Position numbers and translations under genes: made by a program. Below the pieces are notes generated by a model. The model saw only the letters and a program-made list of their open reading frames with translations. It was not told where the DNA came from and searched no databases. From assembly GCF_014653945.1 (NCBI RefSeq), contig NZ_BNAU01000006.1, positions 434,001-498,000 on the forward strand: a DNA stretch of 64,000 nt, in the 5' to 3' direction. Below, in pieces: positions 29,167 through 37,490 of this stretch. How positions within the stretch are numbered: position 1 is the stretch's first letter; every line of letters begins with the position of its first letter. Source of the DNA: Amycolatopsis deserti (lineage in GTDB: Bacteria; Actinomycetota; Actinomycetes; Mycobacteriales; Pseudonocardiaceae).

Positions 29167-29472
29167 GTGAGCGAGCCGAAGGACCCGGAACGGCTGCTGG
29201 CCGAGGCGCTGAAGGCGCAGGCCCGCAGCGCGCCGCACCCCGGCCCGCCCTCGGGTGGGTGGCCGCGGTTCGGCCTGCTGTCCGGCGCCGACGCCAGCCC
29301 GCTGGAACGCGAGCGCGCCGCTCTGGAACGACCGGCGAGTCCCCCCGCCCCCGCCCCGCAGGCGCCGCGCCGCAACGCCGTGCGTCACCTGCCCGCCTAC
29401 TGGATCCTCGGCCTGGCCGTTCTGCTCGGTCTCGCCACCGGCGCGGTCATCGGTCTCATCACTCTCCTGTGA
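29167..29472 (+). CDS. Small single-pass membrane protein
   Basis: 101 residues from GTG 29167. The first ~75 residues are hydrophilic and rich in proline and alanine. The C-terminus has one strong helix, AYWILGLAVLLGLATGAVIG, ending LITLL. It is a tail-anchored layout with the bulk in the cytoplasm. No family is recognised. It lies 43 bp upstream of dedA on the same strand. Confidence 0.65.
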   Translation: MSEPKDPERLLAEALKAQARSAPHPGPPSGGWPRFGLLSGADASPLERERAALERPASPPAPAPQAPRRNAVRHLPAYWILGLAVLLGLATGAVIGLITLL

Positions 29473-29515
29473 GCCCACATACTGCACACAGGGTCACCCT
29501 GTACCGTTTTGTGCT

Positions 29516-30232
29516 GTGATTCTCGCCGAGACCGCGACCACGCTCGCTCTCATGCCGAAGTGGTTCAACCCGGAGTACCTGCTGACCGAGTTCGGCGCGT
29601 ACGTGATCCTCGGGCTGTGCCTGATCATCTTCATCGAGAGCAGCATCTTCCCGGTGCTCCCCGGTGACTCGCTGCTGTTCACCGCGGGCCTGTTCGTCGC
29701 GCAGGGCTCGATCCAGGCGCCGCTGTGGCTGGTGTGCACCCTGGTGACCGTCGCGGCGCTGCTGGGCAACGTGGTCGGCTACGCCATCGGCTGGAAGGCG
29801 GGGCCGGCGCTGTTCAAGCGCCCGGACTCGCGTTTCTTCAAGCAGGAGTACGTCGACAAGACGCACGCCTTCCTGGAGAAGCACGGCCCGAAGGCGGTCG
29901 TGCTGGCGCGGTTCGTGCCGTTCGTGCGGACGTTCATCACCTGGATCGCCGGCATCGGCCGCATGGACCCCAAGAAGTACTTCACCTACACGGTGATCGG
30001 CGGCATCCTGTGGGCCGGCGGCATCACCGCGCTGGGGCACCTGCTCGGCAACATCTCGTTCATCAAGAACAACATCGAGGCCATCTTCATCCTGATCGTG
30101 CTGGTCTCGGTGGTGCCGATCGTCATCGAGTGGGCGAAGTCCCGCCGCGAGAAGAAGCTGGCGGCCGCCCGGGGCGCGACCGCCGAGTCCGACGCCGAGG
30201 TCACGCAGCGGATCCCGCGCATCGAGCGCTGA
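29516..30232 (+). CDS. DedA-family membrane protein
   Basis: 238 residues from GTG 29516, or 226 from ATG 29552. The signatures are FIESSIFPVLPGDSLLFTAGLF near 40-60, a VVGYAIGWKAGP re-entrant segment near 95-106, and RFVPFVRTFITWIAGIGRMD near 138-157. The conserved arginines and prolines of that last segment define the DedA/SNARE-associated family. Members are proposed flippases for undecaprenyl phosphate or phospholipid, tied to proton motive force. A hairpin terminator follows 12 bp after the stop. Confidence 0.92.
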   Translation: MILAETATTLALMPKWFNPEYLLTEFGAYVILGLCLIIFIESSIFPVLPGDSLLFTAGLFVAQGSIQAPLWLVCTLVTVAALLGNVVGYAIGWKAGPALFKRPDSRFFKQEYVDKTHAFLEKHGPKAVVLARFVPFVRTFITWIAGIGRMDPKKYFTYTVIGGILWAGGITALGHLLGNISFIKNNIEAIFILIVLVSVVPIVIEWAKSRREKKLAAARGATAESDAEVTQRIPRIER

Positions 30233-30244
30233 CTGCCGTACGAA

Positions 30245-30280
30245 GGCCGCCGCACCGGAAACGGGTGCGGCGGCCTTTTT
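30245..30280 (+). terminator. Terminator after dedA
   Basis: A perfect 12-bp stem, GGCCGCCGCACC with GGTGCGGCGGCC, has a 7-base loop and is followed by TTTTT: a textbook rho-independent terminator. The 30281-30414 remainder shows no gene I can support. Confidence 0.92.
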
Positions 30281-30414
30281 CGCGTCTCAGATGGGCGCGA
30301 TCGCCGGTAGTCCCATCGACCGGGCGCAGATCGGGCAACCGGTAGCTCGCCGCGACGAGTTCCGGCTCGGTCCGCAGCAACGCCCTGGGTAGTACACCAG
30401 CCGATGCGGCAGCG

Positions 30415-31806
30415 TCAGGTCATCGAGAACATCGATCCCGGGTTGAACAGGTTCTCCGGGTCCAGCGCCTGCTTGATCTGCCGGTGCACGCGCATGCCCA
30501 CCGGCCCGATCTCGCGCTCCAGCCACTCCTTCTTGATCTTCCCGACGCCGTGCTCGCCGGTAACCGTGCCGCCCAGCTTCAGGCCCACCTCGAGGATCTC
30601 GTCGAACGCGCGCCGCGCACGGGCGAACTCGTCCTCGTTGCCCGGCTGGTAGACGATCGTCGGGTGCATGTTGCCGTCGCCGGCGTGCCCGACCACCGCG
30701 ATGCGCAGCCCGACCTCCTCGCTGATCCGCTGGCACCCGGCGATCAGCTCGGCGATCCGCGTCCGCGGCACGGACACGTCGTCGGTCAGCCACACGCCGT
30801 ACTGCTCCAGCGCGCTCAGCACGACCCGCCGCGCCTGCATCAGCATCCGGCCCTCTTCGAGGTCGTCCGTCGCGTACGTCATGGTCGCGCCGCTGTCGGC
30901 GCAGATCTGCTCCAGCGCGGCCAGCTCGCGCCGCGCCACCTCGCCGCCCGAGTCGGACTGGCACAGCAGCAGCGCCTGGCAGTCGGAACCGGCGCCGAGG
31001 TCGGTCTTGAGGTAGGTCTCGGCCGCCTTGATCGAGCTGGCGTCCATGATCTCCATGAGTGAGGGAACCAGGCCCTCGCGCACGGTCCGCGCCACCGCGG
31101 TCCCGGCGGCCTCGGTGGTGTCGAAACCGGCGACCAGCGTGCCCGGCGCCTGCGGCAGCGGCTTGAGCGCCACGGTGGCCTGCGTGATCACCCCGAGGGT
31201 GCCCTCGCTGCCGACGAACAGCCGGGCCAGGTCGTAACCGGCCACGCCCTTCACGGTCCGGCGGCCGGTCTTGAGCAGTGATCCGTCGGCCAGCACGACC
31301 TCGAGGCCGAGCACCGAGTCGGTGGTCACGCCGTACTTCACGCAGCACAGCCCGCCCGCGTTGGTGGACAGGTTGCCGCCGATCGTGCACCAGTCGTAGC
31401 TGGACGGGTCCGGCGGGTAGAACAGCCCGTGCTTCTCCACGGCGTTGCGGAAGTCCAGGTTGACCACGCCGGGCTGCACCACGGCGAGCCGGTTGCCCGC
31501 GTCGATCTCCAGGATCTGGTCGAGCTTGGTCATCACGAGCACGACACAGCCGTCGATGGCGTTCGCCGCGCCGGACAGCCCGCTGCCCGCGCCACGCGGC
31601 ACGATCGGCACCTTCGCCTCCGCGCACGCGCGGACCACCGCCTGCACCCCCTCGACGTCCGAGGGCAGCACCACCGCCAACGGCCGGCCCGAGGGAGCCA
31701 GCGGCATCATGTCGCGGGAGTAGCTCCCGGTGACGTCCGCATCGGTCAGAACAGCGTCCTTGCCCAGCTCGGCGCGCAGTTTCGTCAGCAAAGCGTCGGT
31801 GCTCAT
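30415..31806 (-). CDS. FAD-linked oxidase/2-hydroxyacid dehydrogenase (GlcD-like)
   Basis: 463 residues from ATG 31806. The FAD-binding PCMH domain includes PRGAGSGLSGAANA (70-83), GLFYPPDPSS, and CTIGGNLSTNAGG near 146. The C-terminal FAD-oxidase domain has VGHAGDGNMHP with the metal-binding histidines, TGEHGVGKIKKEWL and a DPENLFNPGSMF ending. This is the pattern of glycolate/D-lactate dehydrogenases that pass electrons to the respiratory chain. The Cys in EYGLCCVKYG-type position (GGLCCVKYGV) is also usual. A MarR-type inverted repeat lies 70 bp upstream at 31876-31892. Substrate identity is not certain. Confidence 0.9.
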   Translation of the reverse strand: MSTDALLTKLRAELGKDAVLTDADVTGSYSRDMMPLAPSGRPLAVVLPSDVEGVQAVVRACAEAKVPIVPRGAGSGLSGAANAIDGCVVLVMTKLDQILEIDAGNRLAVVQPGVVNLDFRNAVEKHGLFYPPDPSSYDWCTIGGNLSTNAGGLCCVKYGVTTDSVLGLEVVLADGSLLKTGRRTVKGVAGYDLARLFVGSEGTLGVITQATVALKPLPQAPGTLVAGFDTTEAAGTAVARTVREGLVPSLMEIMDASSIKAAETYLKTDLGAGSDCQALLLCQSDSGGEVARRELAALEQICADSGATMTYATDDLEEGRMLMQARRVVLSALEQYGVWLTDDVSVPRTRIAELIAGCQRISEEVGLRIAVVGHAGDGNMHPTIVYQPGNEDEFARARRAFDEILEVGLKLGGTVTGEHGVGKIKKEWLEREIGPVGMRVHRQIKQALDPENLFNPGSMFSMT

Positions 31807-31875
31807 GCATCTATGGTAAGGCCGATCGCCTCCGCACTGCGGAAAAAATTTTCCGCAATGTTCTCCCGACAAACC

Positions 31876-31892
31876 AGTTGCCTGTGGCAACT
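31876..31892. promoter_or_regulatory. MarR operator candidate, site 1
   Basis: AGTTGCC-TGT-GGCAACT has perfect 7-bp arms. It lies ~70 bp from the flavoprotein start and ~125 bp from marR. It uses the same AGTTGC/GCAACT half-sites as site 2 but in the opposite order, with a 5-bp spacing (AGTTGC-N5-GCAACT). Confidence 0.6.
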
Positions 31893-31954
31893 AAAGTGTC
31901 ATCGACCACAGACGGGTTATTTGAGTGGCGCAACCAACTATCGCGGGTGCATCC

Positions 31955-31986
31955 TTGACACGAGCAACTAGTTGCTTCGGTCAAAT
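31955..31986 (+). promoter_or_regulatory. MarR promoter with nested operator, site 2
   Basis: A good -35 box TTGACA lies at 31955-31960. The perfect 12-bp palindrome GCAACTAGTTGC (31964-31975) falls between it and a weak A/T-rich -10 region (TCAAAT, 31981-31986). A repressor bound here would block RNA polymerase. The spacing of ~20 bp is longer than ideal, so the exact -10 is uncertain. Confidence 0.6.
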
Positions 31987-32018
31987 AAGACATCCCGTAC
32001 GAAGAGAGTGATCCGGCC

Positions 32019-32543
32019 ATGCCATCTCCCGTAGAGGAAGCGGCCTTCACGGACACCGAGCTCGACATCGCCGACGAGCTCGGTGTGCAGCTCGTCCGGT
32101 TCATGCGGCTGCTCACCAAGGCCAAGTCGCAGGTCGCGAAGCTCGGACCGGACGGGATCGAACGCGCCGCCTACGCGATCCTGTTCCAGCTCGTCCACGA
32201 CGGGCCGCAGCGCACCAGCAAGCTCGCCGAGGCGCTGCACGCCGAGATCTCCACGATCAGCAGGCAGAGCAGCTCCCTGGTGCAGCACGGCCTGGTCGAA
32301 CGCCTCGCCGACCCCGAGGACGGACGGGCCTGCCTGCTCGCGCCGACCAGCGAGGGGCTGCGCGTGTTCGAGGAGAACCGCAGGCAACGCAACCGGTGGC
32401 TGGCCGAGGTGCTCGCCGAGTGGCCGGAGGAGGAGCGCCGCCTCCTGAACCGGCTCCTCGACCGGCTGAACACGGGGATCGAAGCACACGCTCCACAACT
32501 CGCCGACCAGATCTCGGCGCGCAGCAAGGGGGAAAGCGCATGA
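32019..32543 (+). CDS. MarR-family transcriptional regulator
   Basis: 174 residues. The winged HTH lies at ~55-115: YAILFQLVHDGPQRTSKLAEAL, then SRQSSSLVQHGLVERLADPEDGR, given here as its two parts. The second includes the DNA-reading helix and the Asp-Arg wing. Dimer helices flank it. It starts the three-gene operon with the MFS and YceI genes; its stop overlaps the next start (ATGA). Two palindromes with TTGC/GCAA half-sites upstream are likely autoregulatory operators. MarR proteins that govern exporters usually sense the exported compound or oxidative stress. Confidence 0.9.
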   Translation: MPSPVEEAAFTDTELDIADELGVQLVRFMRLLTKAKSQVAKLGPDGIERAAYAILFQLVHDGPQRTSKLAEALHAEISTISRQSSSLVQHGLVERLADPEDGRACLLAPTSEGLRVFEENRRQRNRWLAEVLAEWPEEERRLLNRLLDRLNTGIEAHAPQLADQISARSKGESA

Positions 32544-35170
32544 CACGCTCCACACGAGAACAACCGGCGCCCGCCGGGGGCGCCGTCGCGGACGAGGGTC
32601 CGCGCCTGACGCACAAACAGATCCTGACCATCCTCAGTGGACTCCTGCTGGGGATGTTCCTGGCGGCGCTGGACCAGAACATCGTCAGCGTCGCGATCGT
32701 CAAGATCGCCAACGACCTGCACGGCTTCGACGAGCAGGCGTGGGCGACCACGGCGTACCTGATCACCGCGACCATCGCGACACCGCTGTACGGCAAGCTG
32801 TCCGACATCTACGGGCGCAAGCCGTTCTACCTGACCGCGATCGCGTTGTTCGTGATCGGCTCGGCCGCCTGCACGTTCGCCACCTCGATGTACGAGCTGG
32901 CCGCGTTCCGGGCGTTCCAGGGCCTTGGCGCAGGCGGCCTGATGTCGCTGGCCATGACGATCATCGGTGACGTGGTGCCGGCCCGGGAACGGGTCAAGTA
33001 CCAGGGCTACTTCATGATGGTCTTCGGCAGCGCGACCGTGCTCGGCCCGGTGCTGGGCGGCCTCTTCTCCGGTTTCGAGAGCCTGGCCGGCTTCGACGGC
33101 TGGCGCTGGATCTTCCTGATCAACGTCCCGATCGGCGTCCTGGCGCTGGCGGTTGTCGCCAAGGTGCTGAACGTGCCGCACCAGCGGCAGGACCACCGCA
33201 TCGACTGGTTCGGCGCGATCTCGCTGGCCATCGCCGTGGTGCCGCTGCTGCTGGTCGCCGAGCAGGGCCGTACCTGGGGCTGGGGCTCCACCACGTCGGT
33301 GATCTGCTACGCCGTCGCGGCGTTCGGCATCGTGCTGTTCCTCTTCGTCGAGTACGTGATGAAGGACGAGGCGCTGATCCCGCTGCGGCTGTTCCGCAAC
33401 TCGACGTTCAGCGTCGCGATCGGCGGCGGCACCCTCGTCGGTATCGGCATGTTCGGCTCGATCAGCATGATCCCGCTGTACTTCCAGGTCGTGCGGGGCT
33501 ACTCGCCGACCGAGGCGGGCCTGCTGATGCTGCCGCTGGTGCTGGGCATCATGACCGGCTCGCAGATCTCCGGCCGGATCACCGCCAAGACCGGGCACTA
33601 CAAGATCCTGCCGGTGATCGGCACGGTCCTGATCGCCGCGGGCGCCGCGCTCTACGCGCAGGTGCACTACGACAGCCCGCTGTGGCAGCCGCTGCTCATC
33701 GCCCTGCTCATCGGCCTCGGCCTCGGTGGCTGCATGCAGACGCTGATCATCGCCGCGCAGAACGCCGGCCCGCGCCGCGACATGGGTGTGTCGACCGCGT
33801 CGGCGACGTTCTTCCGGCAGATGGGCGGCACCCTGGGTGTCGCGGTCTTCCTGACGATCCTGTTCAACCTGCTGCCGGGCAGGATCGCCGACGCCTTCGG
33901 CGGGAACCTGCCCGCCGGCTTCGACCAGAACCAGCTGAGCGCGCTGCAGGCGGACACCAGCGGCCTGCACAACCTGCCCGACGCGGTGAAGGTCCCGATC
34001 CTGACCGGGTTCACCAACTCGATGCACGGCGTCTTCTACGTCGCCGGCGGCGTCGCGCTGCTCGCCGCGATCGTGCTCGCGTTCATGCGGGAGATCCCGC
34101 TGGCCGGCGGCCCGGCGGTGCCCGCACCGCCGGTCGAGGGCGGCGAGGCGCTGCTGCCGGACGAGAAGGCGAAGGCGGAGGCGGAGGCGGACACCTGGGC
34201 GGACGCGGACGCCGCGTTCGAACAGGACCGGGAACCCGTGCTGGTCGGTGGGAGGCATGCGTTGAGCGACAACGGACACGGCGAGTACCAGCTCGCCGCG
34301 CAGACCGCGCCGATCACGAACGCGGTCGCGAGCGCCGGGACGGACCACGCCCTGGGCACCGGCGGTCAGCCGATCACCGGCACCGTCCGGCGCCAGGACG
34401 GCACGTCGGTCGGCGGCGCCGCCCTGACCCTGATCGACCAGCGGGGCCGTCAGGTCTCGCGGGCGACCGGTGGCGGTGACGGCGGCTACCGCATCGGCGC
34501 GCCGGGCAACGGCACGTACGTGCTGATCGTGTCGGCGGCGGGGCACCAGCCGCAGGCGGCCAGCGTGGTCGTCGCGGACGGCCCGGCGCGGCTGGACCTC
34601 ACGCTCATCGGATCGGGCGAGCTGAGCGGTGTGGTCCGGGTGGCGGGCAGCGGGTCCCCGCTGGCCGGGGCCACCGTGACGCTGACCGACTCGCGCGGTG
34701 AGGTCACCGGGGCCGCGATCAGCGACGCCGAGGGCGGCTACGTGTTCCACGGCGTCAGCTCCGGCACCTACACGCTGGTCGCGAGTGCCGAGAAGATGCG
34801 CCCGGTCGCGTCGCTGATCACCGTGCCGGACAGCGGGGTGCTGCGGCAGGACATCGAGGTCGCGCCCGCCGTGCTGCTGGCCGGGACCGCCCGCACCGAC
34901 GGCGGCCGCCCGGTGCCGGACGCGCGGATCACCGTCCTGGATGCCGAGGGCAACGTCGCCGCGGTCGCGCGGACCGACGAGAACGGCGAGTACGTCGTCA
35001 GCGACCTGCCCGAGGGTGACTACACCGTGGTCGCCAGCGGGTACCCGCCGGCGACGAGCCAGGTGAACCTGCCGGGTGGCGGCGACGTCCAGCACGACGT
35101 CCGGCTGGGCTACGAGCAGGTGCTCGACCAGCTCGGCGACCCGGCGAGCAACGGGGTGGAGCACTCATGA
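32540..35170 (+). CDS. DHA2-family MFS exporter with three C-terminal carboxypeptidase-regulatory-like domains
   Basis: 876 residues, far longer than the ~500 usual for DHA2. Residues ~28-516 are the 14-helix exporter, with LDQNIVSVAIVKI (helix 1), GKLSDIYGRKPFYL (motif A) and FRAFQGLGAGGLM. A charged linker (~517-605) follows. Then come three ~83-residue transthyretin-like repeats at about 608-690, 692-775 and 777-860. Each begins G-x-V/A-R and contains LTLID, LTDSRGEV or ITVLDAEGNV, then a G-x-Y turn (GGYRIGAPGNG, GGYVFHGVSSG, GEYVVSDLPEG). With an even number of helices the repeats should be cytoplasmic. The gene is coupled to marR and yceI by ATGA overlaps. A close relative lies at 61900-64000. 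Confidence 0.9.
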   Translation: MTRSTREQPAPAGGAVADEGPRLTHKQILTILSGLLLGMFLAALDQNIVSVAIVKIANDLHGFDEQAWATTAYLITATIATPLYGKLSDIYGRKPFYLTAIALFVIGSAACTFATSMYELAAFRAFQGLGAGGLMSLAMTIIGDVVPARERVKYQGYFMMVFGSATVLGPVLGGLFSGFESLAGFDGWRWIFLINVPIGVLALAVVAKVLNVPHQRQDHRIDWFGAISLAIAVVPLLLVAEQGRTWGWGSTTSVICYAVAAFGIVLFLFVEYVMKDEALIPLRLFRNSTFSVAIGGGTLVGIGMFGSISMIPLYFQVVRGYSPTEAGLLMLPLVLGIMTGSQISGRITAKTGHYKILPVIGTVLIAAGAALYAQVHYDSPLWQPLLIALLIGLGLGGCMQTLIIAAQNAGPRRDMGVSTASATFFRQMGGTLGVAVFLTILFNLLPGRIADAFGGNLPAGFDQNQLSALQADTSGLHNLPDAVKVPILTGFTNSMHGVFYVAGGVALLAAIVLAFMREIPLAGGPAVPAPPVEGGEALLPDEKAKAEAEADTWADADAAFEQDREPVLVGGRHALSDNGHGEYQLAAQTAPITNAVASAGTDHALGTGGQPITGTVRRQDGTSVGGAALTLIDQRGRQVSRATGGGDGGYRIGAPGNGTYVLIVSAAGHQPQAASVVVADGPARLDLTLIGSGELSGVVRVAGSGSPLAGATVTLTDSRGEVTGAAISDAEGGYVFHGVSSGTYTLVASAEKMRPVASLITVPDSGVLRQDIEVAPAVLLAGTARTDGGRPVPDARITVLDAEGNVAAVARTDENGEYVVSDLPEGDYTVVASGYPPATSQVNLPGGGDVQHDVRLGYEQVLDQLGDPASNGVEHS

Positions 35171-35988
35171 GCGGGTTGCGCGCACAGATCCGCACGGCCG
35201 AGGGCTGGGCGGTGGAGAACGCGGTCCTGACGGTGACGGACATGAGCGGCCAGCAGGTCGCGCGCGCCGTCGCCGACGCCACGGGAGCGGTGGTCACCCC
35301 ACCGCTGCCCGCGGGCATCTACACCGCGGTCCTCACCGCCGCCGGGCACGCCCCGGTGGCGCGGACCGCGCAGATCGGCTCGGACGGGTCCGGCTCGCTC
35401 GGCGACCTCGTGGTGACCCCGATGGCCGGCGCGGTCGAGCTGCCGCCCGCGGGGCCGTGGACGATCGACCCGGTGCACTCCAGCGCCGTGGCGACCGCGC
35501 GGCACCTGGGCATCGCCAGCATCAAGGCGCGGTTCTCCGACATCAGCGGCCGCATCGACATCGGCCGCCCGGTCGAGCAGTCGCGGGTCGAGGCCGAGAT
35601 CAAGGCCGCGAGCATCGACACCGGCATCAAGATGCGCGACGACCACCTGCGGTCGCCGGAGTTCCTGGACGTCGAGTCCTACCCGGTGATCGGGTTCGTC
35701 AGCACCGGGTTGCGGCAGCGCGGCACGGACACCTGGACGCTGGCCGGGGAGCTGACGCTGCACGGCGAGCGCAAGGCGGTTGAGCTGGACCTGACCTACG
35801 GCGGCTACGGGCCGGACCCGTGGGGCGGTGTGCGGGTCGCGTTCCACGCCGAAACGCAGTTGCACCGGAACGATTTCGCGATCAATTACAACGCGATGGT
35901 GCGTGCCGGGGTCGCCGCGATCGGGTCGAACATCAAGATCGAACTCGACATCGAGGCTGTTCAGGGCGAGTCACTGCCGCAGATGTGA
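35167..35988 (+). CDS. YceI-family lipocalin-like protein with N-terminal carboxypeptidase-regulatory-like domain
   Basis: 273 residues. Residues ~5-90 resemble the repeats on the upstream exporter (RTAEGWAVENAVLTVTDMSG, then LPAGIYTAVLTAAGHAP). Residues ~97-270 are a YceI domain: WTIDPVHSSAVATARHLG, RIDIGRP, SIDTGIKMRDDHLRSPEFLD, and a final NDFAINYN with IELDIEA. YceI proteins bind long polyisoprenoid or amide chains in a beta barrel. No signal peptide is visible, so a cytoplasmic location is expected, unlike E. coli YceI. The ATGA overlap with the exporter implies equimolar expression and a shared pathway. Confidence 0.9.
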   Translation: MSGLRAQIRTAEGWAVENAVLTVTDMSGQQVARAVADATGAVVTPPLPAGIYTAVLTAAGHAPVARTAQIGSDGSGSLGDLVVTPMAGAVELPPAGPWTIDPVHSSAVATARHLGIASIKARFSDISGRIDIGRPVEQSRVEAEIKAASIDTGIKMRDDHLRSPEFLDVESYPVIGFVSTGLRQRGTDTWTLAGELTLHGERKAVELDLTYGGYGPDPWGGVRVAFHAETQLHRNDFAINYNAMVRAGVAAIGSNIKIELDIEAVQGESLPQM

Positions 35989-35994
35989 GGCGGA

Positions 35995-36032
35995 AACGCG
36001 GTCGCACATTCCGTTCGGTGTGCGACCGCGTT
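35995..36032. terminator. Long hairpin after the MFS-YceI operon
   Basis: A perfect 14-bp stem, AACGCGGTCGCACA with TGTGCGACCGCGTT, has a 10-base loop and starts six bases after the stop. There is no T-run after it, so it may act by slowing the polymerase or by protecting the mRNA end. Confidence 0.7.
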
Positions 36033-36100
36033 CCGTAACGATCACCTGTTTTCCGCCGATCGGCTGACTGGTGGTTGCGTGCGGCACGTACGCTTTCCGG

Positions 36101-36781
36101 GTGACTTTCGACTTCGCCGCGTCCGAAGCCGTCGGCGTCGGCTGGTTGAACACGGCCGGCCCGCTGCTGGTCTGGGTCATCGTGCTCAGCTTCGTGTTCA
36201 TCGAGTGCGCCCTCATCATCGGGCTGTTCCTGCCCGGTGACTCGCTGCTGTTCGCGGCCGGGGTCGTGCTCGCCTCGCACGGGGCGCACGCGAGCGCCTG
36301 GCTGTTGTCGGGGGCCGCGCTGGTCGTCGCGGTGGTCGGCAACCAGGTCGGCTACTACATCGGCCAGCAGACCGGGGTCAGGTTCATCGCCCGGCGCGGG
36401 GGCAAGGTGCTGAACCGGGCGAACCTGGAACGGGCGCGGGAGTTCCTGGACCGCAAGGGGTTCTTCGCGATCGTCGCCGCCCGGTGGATCCCGTGGGTGC
36501 GCACGCTGGCACCGCTGATCGCGGGTGCGGCGCGGATGGACCCGCGGCGGTTCATGTTCGCCACGGCACTCGGCGGTGTGTTCTGGGTGCCGACGCTGGT
36601 GCTGATCGGCTACTACGGCGCCGGCCTGCTGGACGCGATCCCGTGGGTCAAGACCGTGCTGGTGTGGCTGTCGATCGCGTTCTTCGTCTTCGGCACCGGG
36701 TACGGCTTCTTCCGGTACCGGCAGGAGATGCGCCGCCCGGTCGACGAGGAGCCGGACAACGAGTACCCGGCGGCGGCCTAG
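36101..36781 (+). CDS. DedA-family membrane protein (second copy)
   Basis: 226 residues from GTG 36101; GTG 36071 would add ten. The DedA motifs are SFVFIECALIIGLFLPGDSLLF (split motif, ~28-48), a VGNQVGYYIGQQTG re-entrant region near 87-100 and ARWIPWVRTLAPLIAGAARMD near 127-147. It differs from the first DedA at 29516 in the loop sequences and lacks the long C-terminal charged tail. A role in lipid-carrier or phospholipid flipping is inferred from the family. The stop codon shares CTAG with the convergent truncated gene. Confidence 0.9.
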   Translation: MTFDFAASEAVGVGWLNTAGPLLVWVIVLSFVFIECALIIGLFLPGDSLLFAAGVVLASHGAHASAWLLSGAALVVAVVGNQVGYYIGQQTGVRFIARRGGKVLNRANLERAREFLDRKGFFAIVAARWIPWVRTLAPLIAGAARMDPRRFMFATALGGVFWVPTLVLIGYYGAGLLDAIPWVKTVLVWLSIAFFVFGTGYGFFRYRQEMRRPVDEEPDNEYPAAA

Positions 36782-37020
36782 TCCCAGGCGCCGCGGGCCC
36801 GCGGGGTGAACCGCAGCCGGAAGCTGGTCGCGTCGTGTTTGCGGGCGTGGCTGTCGATCCAGCCGAAGCACAGGGCCTGCTCGATGGCCTCGCCGTAGCC
36901 GACGCTGGGCAGCGGGCTGTCCTTGTGCTGGATGACCAGCCAGATCTCCTGTTCGGTGCCACTGTGCGCGGCGAGCCAGTCCCGCCAGTCCGCCGCGGTG
37001 GGCGCGCTGAGGGTGGTCAT
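36778..37020 (-). pseudogene. Truncated YdeI/OmpD-associated family protein
   Basis: Only 80 residues: MTTLSAPTAADWRDWLAAHSG, EIWLVIQHKDSPLPSVGYGEAIEQALCFGWID in two strands, then FRLRFTPRARGAWD before TAG. The family is usually ~190 residues, and the conserved FTPRRPRSxWS segment is followed by a long helical half. That half is missing here, because the frame stops against the end of dedA. The N-terminal half looks intact, so this may be a recent truncation or a functional short form. The start overlaps the upstream VOC gene by four bases (ATGA). Confidence 0.7.
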
Positions 37021-37412
37021 CGCAGCACGTCCAGGTAGTGCTGGTTGAACATCACGCCGAGCACGTTGCCGAACGGGTCGACCACGGAGGCGGTGACGAA
37101 CCCGGGGCCGCGTTCGACGGGCTTCTCGTGCTCGGACGCGCCCAGGTCGAGCAGGCGCTGGTAGGCGGCCTCGACGTCGTCGACGTGCCAGTAGACGATC
37201 ACGCCGTTCGGGCCCGGCTGTTCCGGCGCGTAGCGGCTGTCAATCAGGCCGAGTTCGTGCTGGTAGTCGCCGATCCGGAACTCCAGGTAGGCAGCCGGGC
37301 CCTCGACCGGGCGGCGGAAGTACGGCTCGGCGCCGAGAACCTCGCTGTACCAGCGGCCGGCGGCCTCGACGTCGTCGGCGTAGTAGGTGACGGTGGTGAG
37401 TCCTCGCAGCAT
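37017..37412 (-). CDS. VOC-family (glyoxalase/bleomycin-resistance fold) protein
   Basis: 131 residues with two beta-alpha-beta-beta-beta halves. LTTVTYYADDVEAAGRWYSEVLG starts the first and GVIVYWHVDDVEAAYQRLLDLG the second (each given only as a landmark of ~20). The ends have ASVVDPFGNVLGVMFN. Possible metal ligands are His in YQHELGL and Glu in the C-terminal strand. It is the first gene of a two-gene unit with the truncated YdeI gene and diverges from the WYL regulator across a perfect palindrome. Confidence 0.88.
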   Translation of the reverse strand: MLRGLTTVTYYADDVEAAGRWYSEVLGAEPYFRRPVEGPAAYLEFRIGDYQHELGLIDSRYAPEQPGPNGVIVYWHVDDVEAAYQRLLDLGASEHEKPVERGPGFVTASVVDPFGNVLGVMFNQHYLDVLR

Positions 37413-37453
37413 TTCGGGTCCTTTCTCCGGTGACAGGACCCATGCTCGCGCCT

Positions 37454-37478
37454 AAAGTGCTCACCAACTGAGCACTTT
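37454..37478. promoter_or_regulatory. Perfect palindromic operator between VOC and WYL genes
   Basis: AAAGTGCTCA-CCAAC-TGAGCACTTT has perfect 10-bp arms. It lies 13 bp before the WYL start and 42 bp before the divergent VOC start, so the WYL protein probably regulates both. Confidence 0.75.
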
Positions 37479-37490
37479 GCGGAGGAAATC

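Noticed and set aside
30281..30414. Short minus-strand frame ending near 30287 after the flavoprotein gene
   Set aside because: It has a CPIC motif but no clear start or ribosome site and lies between a terminator and the flavoprotein stop; support is too weak.
32171..35164. A 997-codon frame opposite the MFS-repeat gene
   Set aside because: It is an antisense shadow caused by high G+C at codon position 3, with His/Arg/Gln-rich text and no family resemblance.
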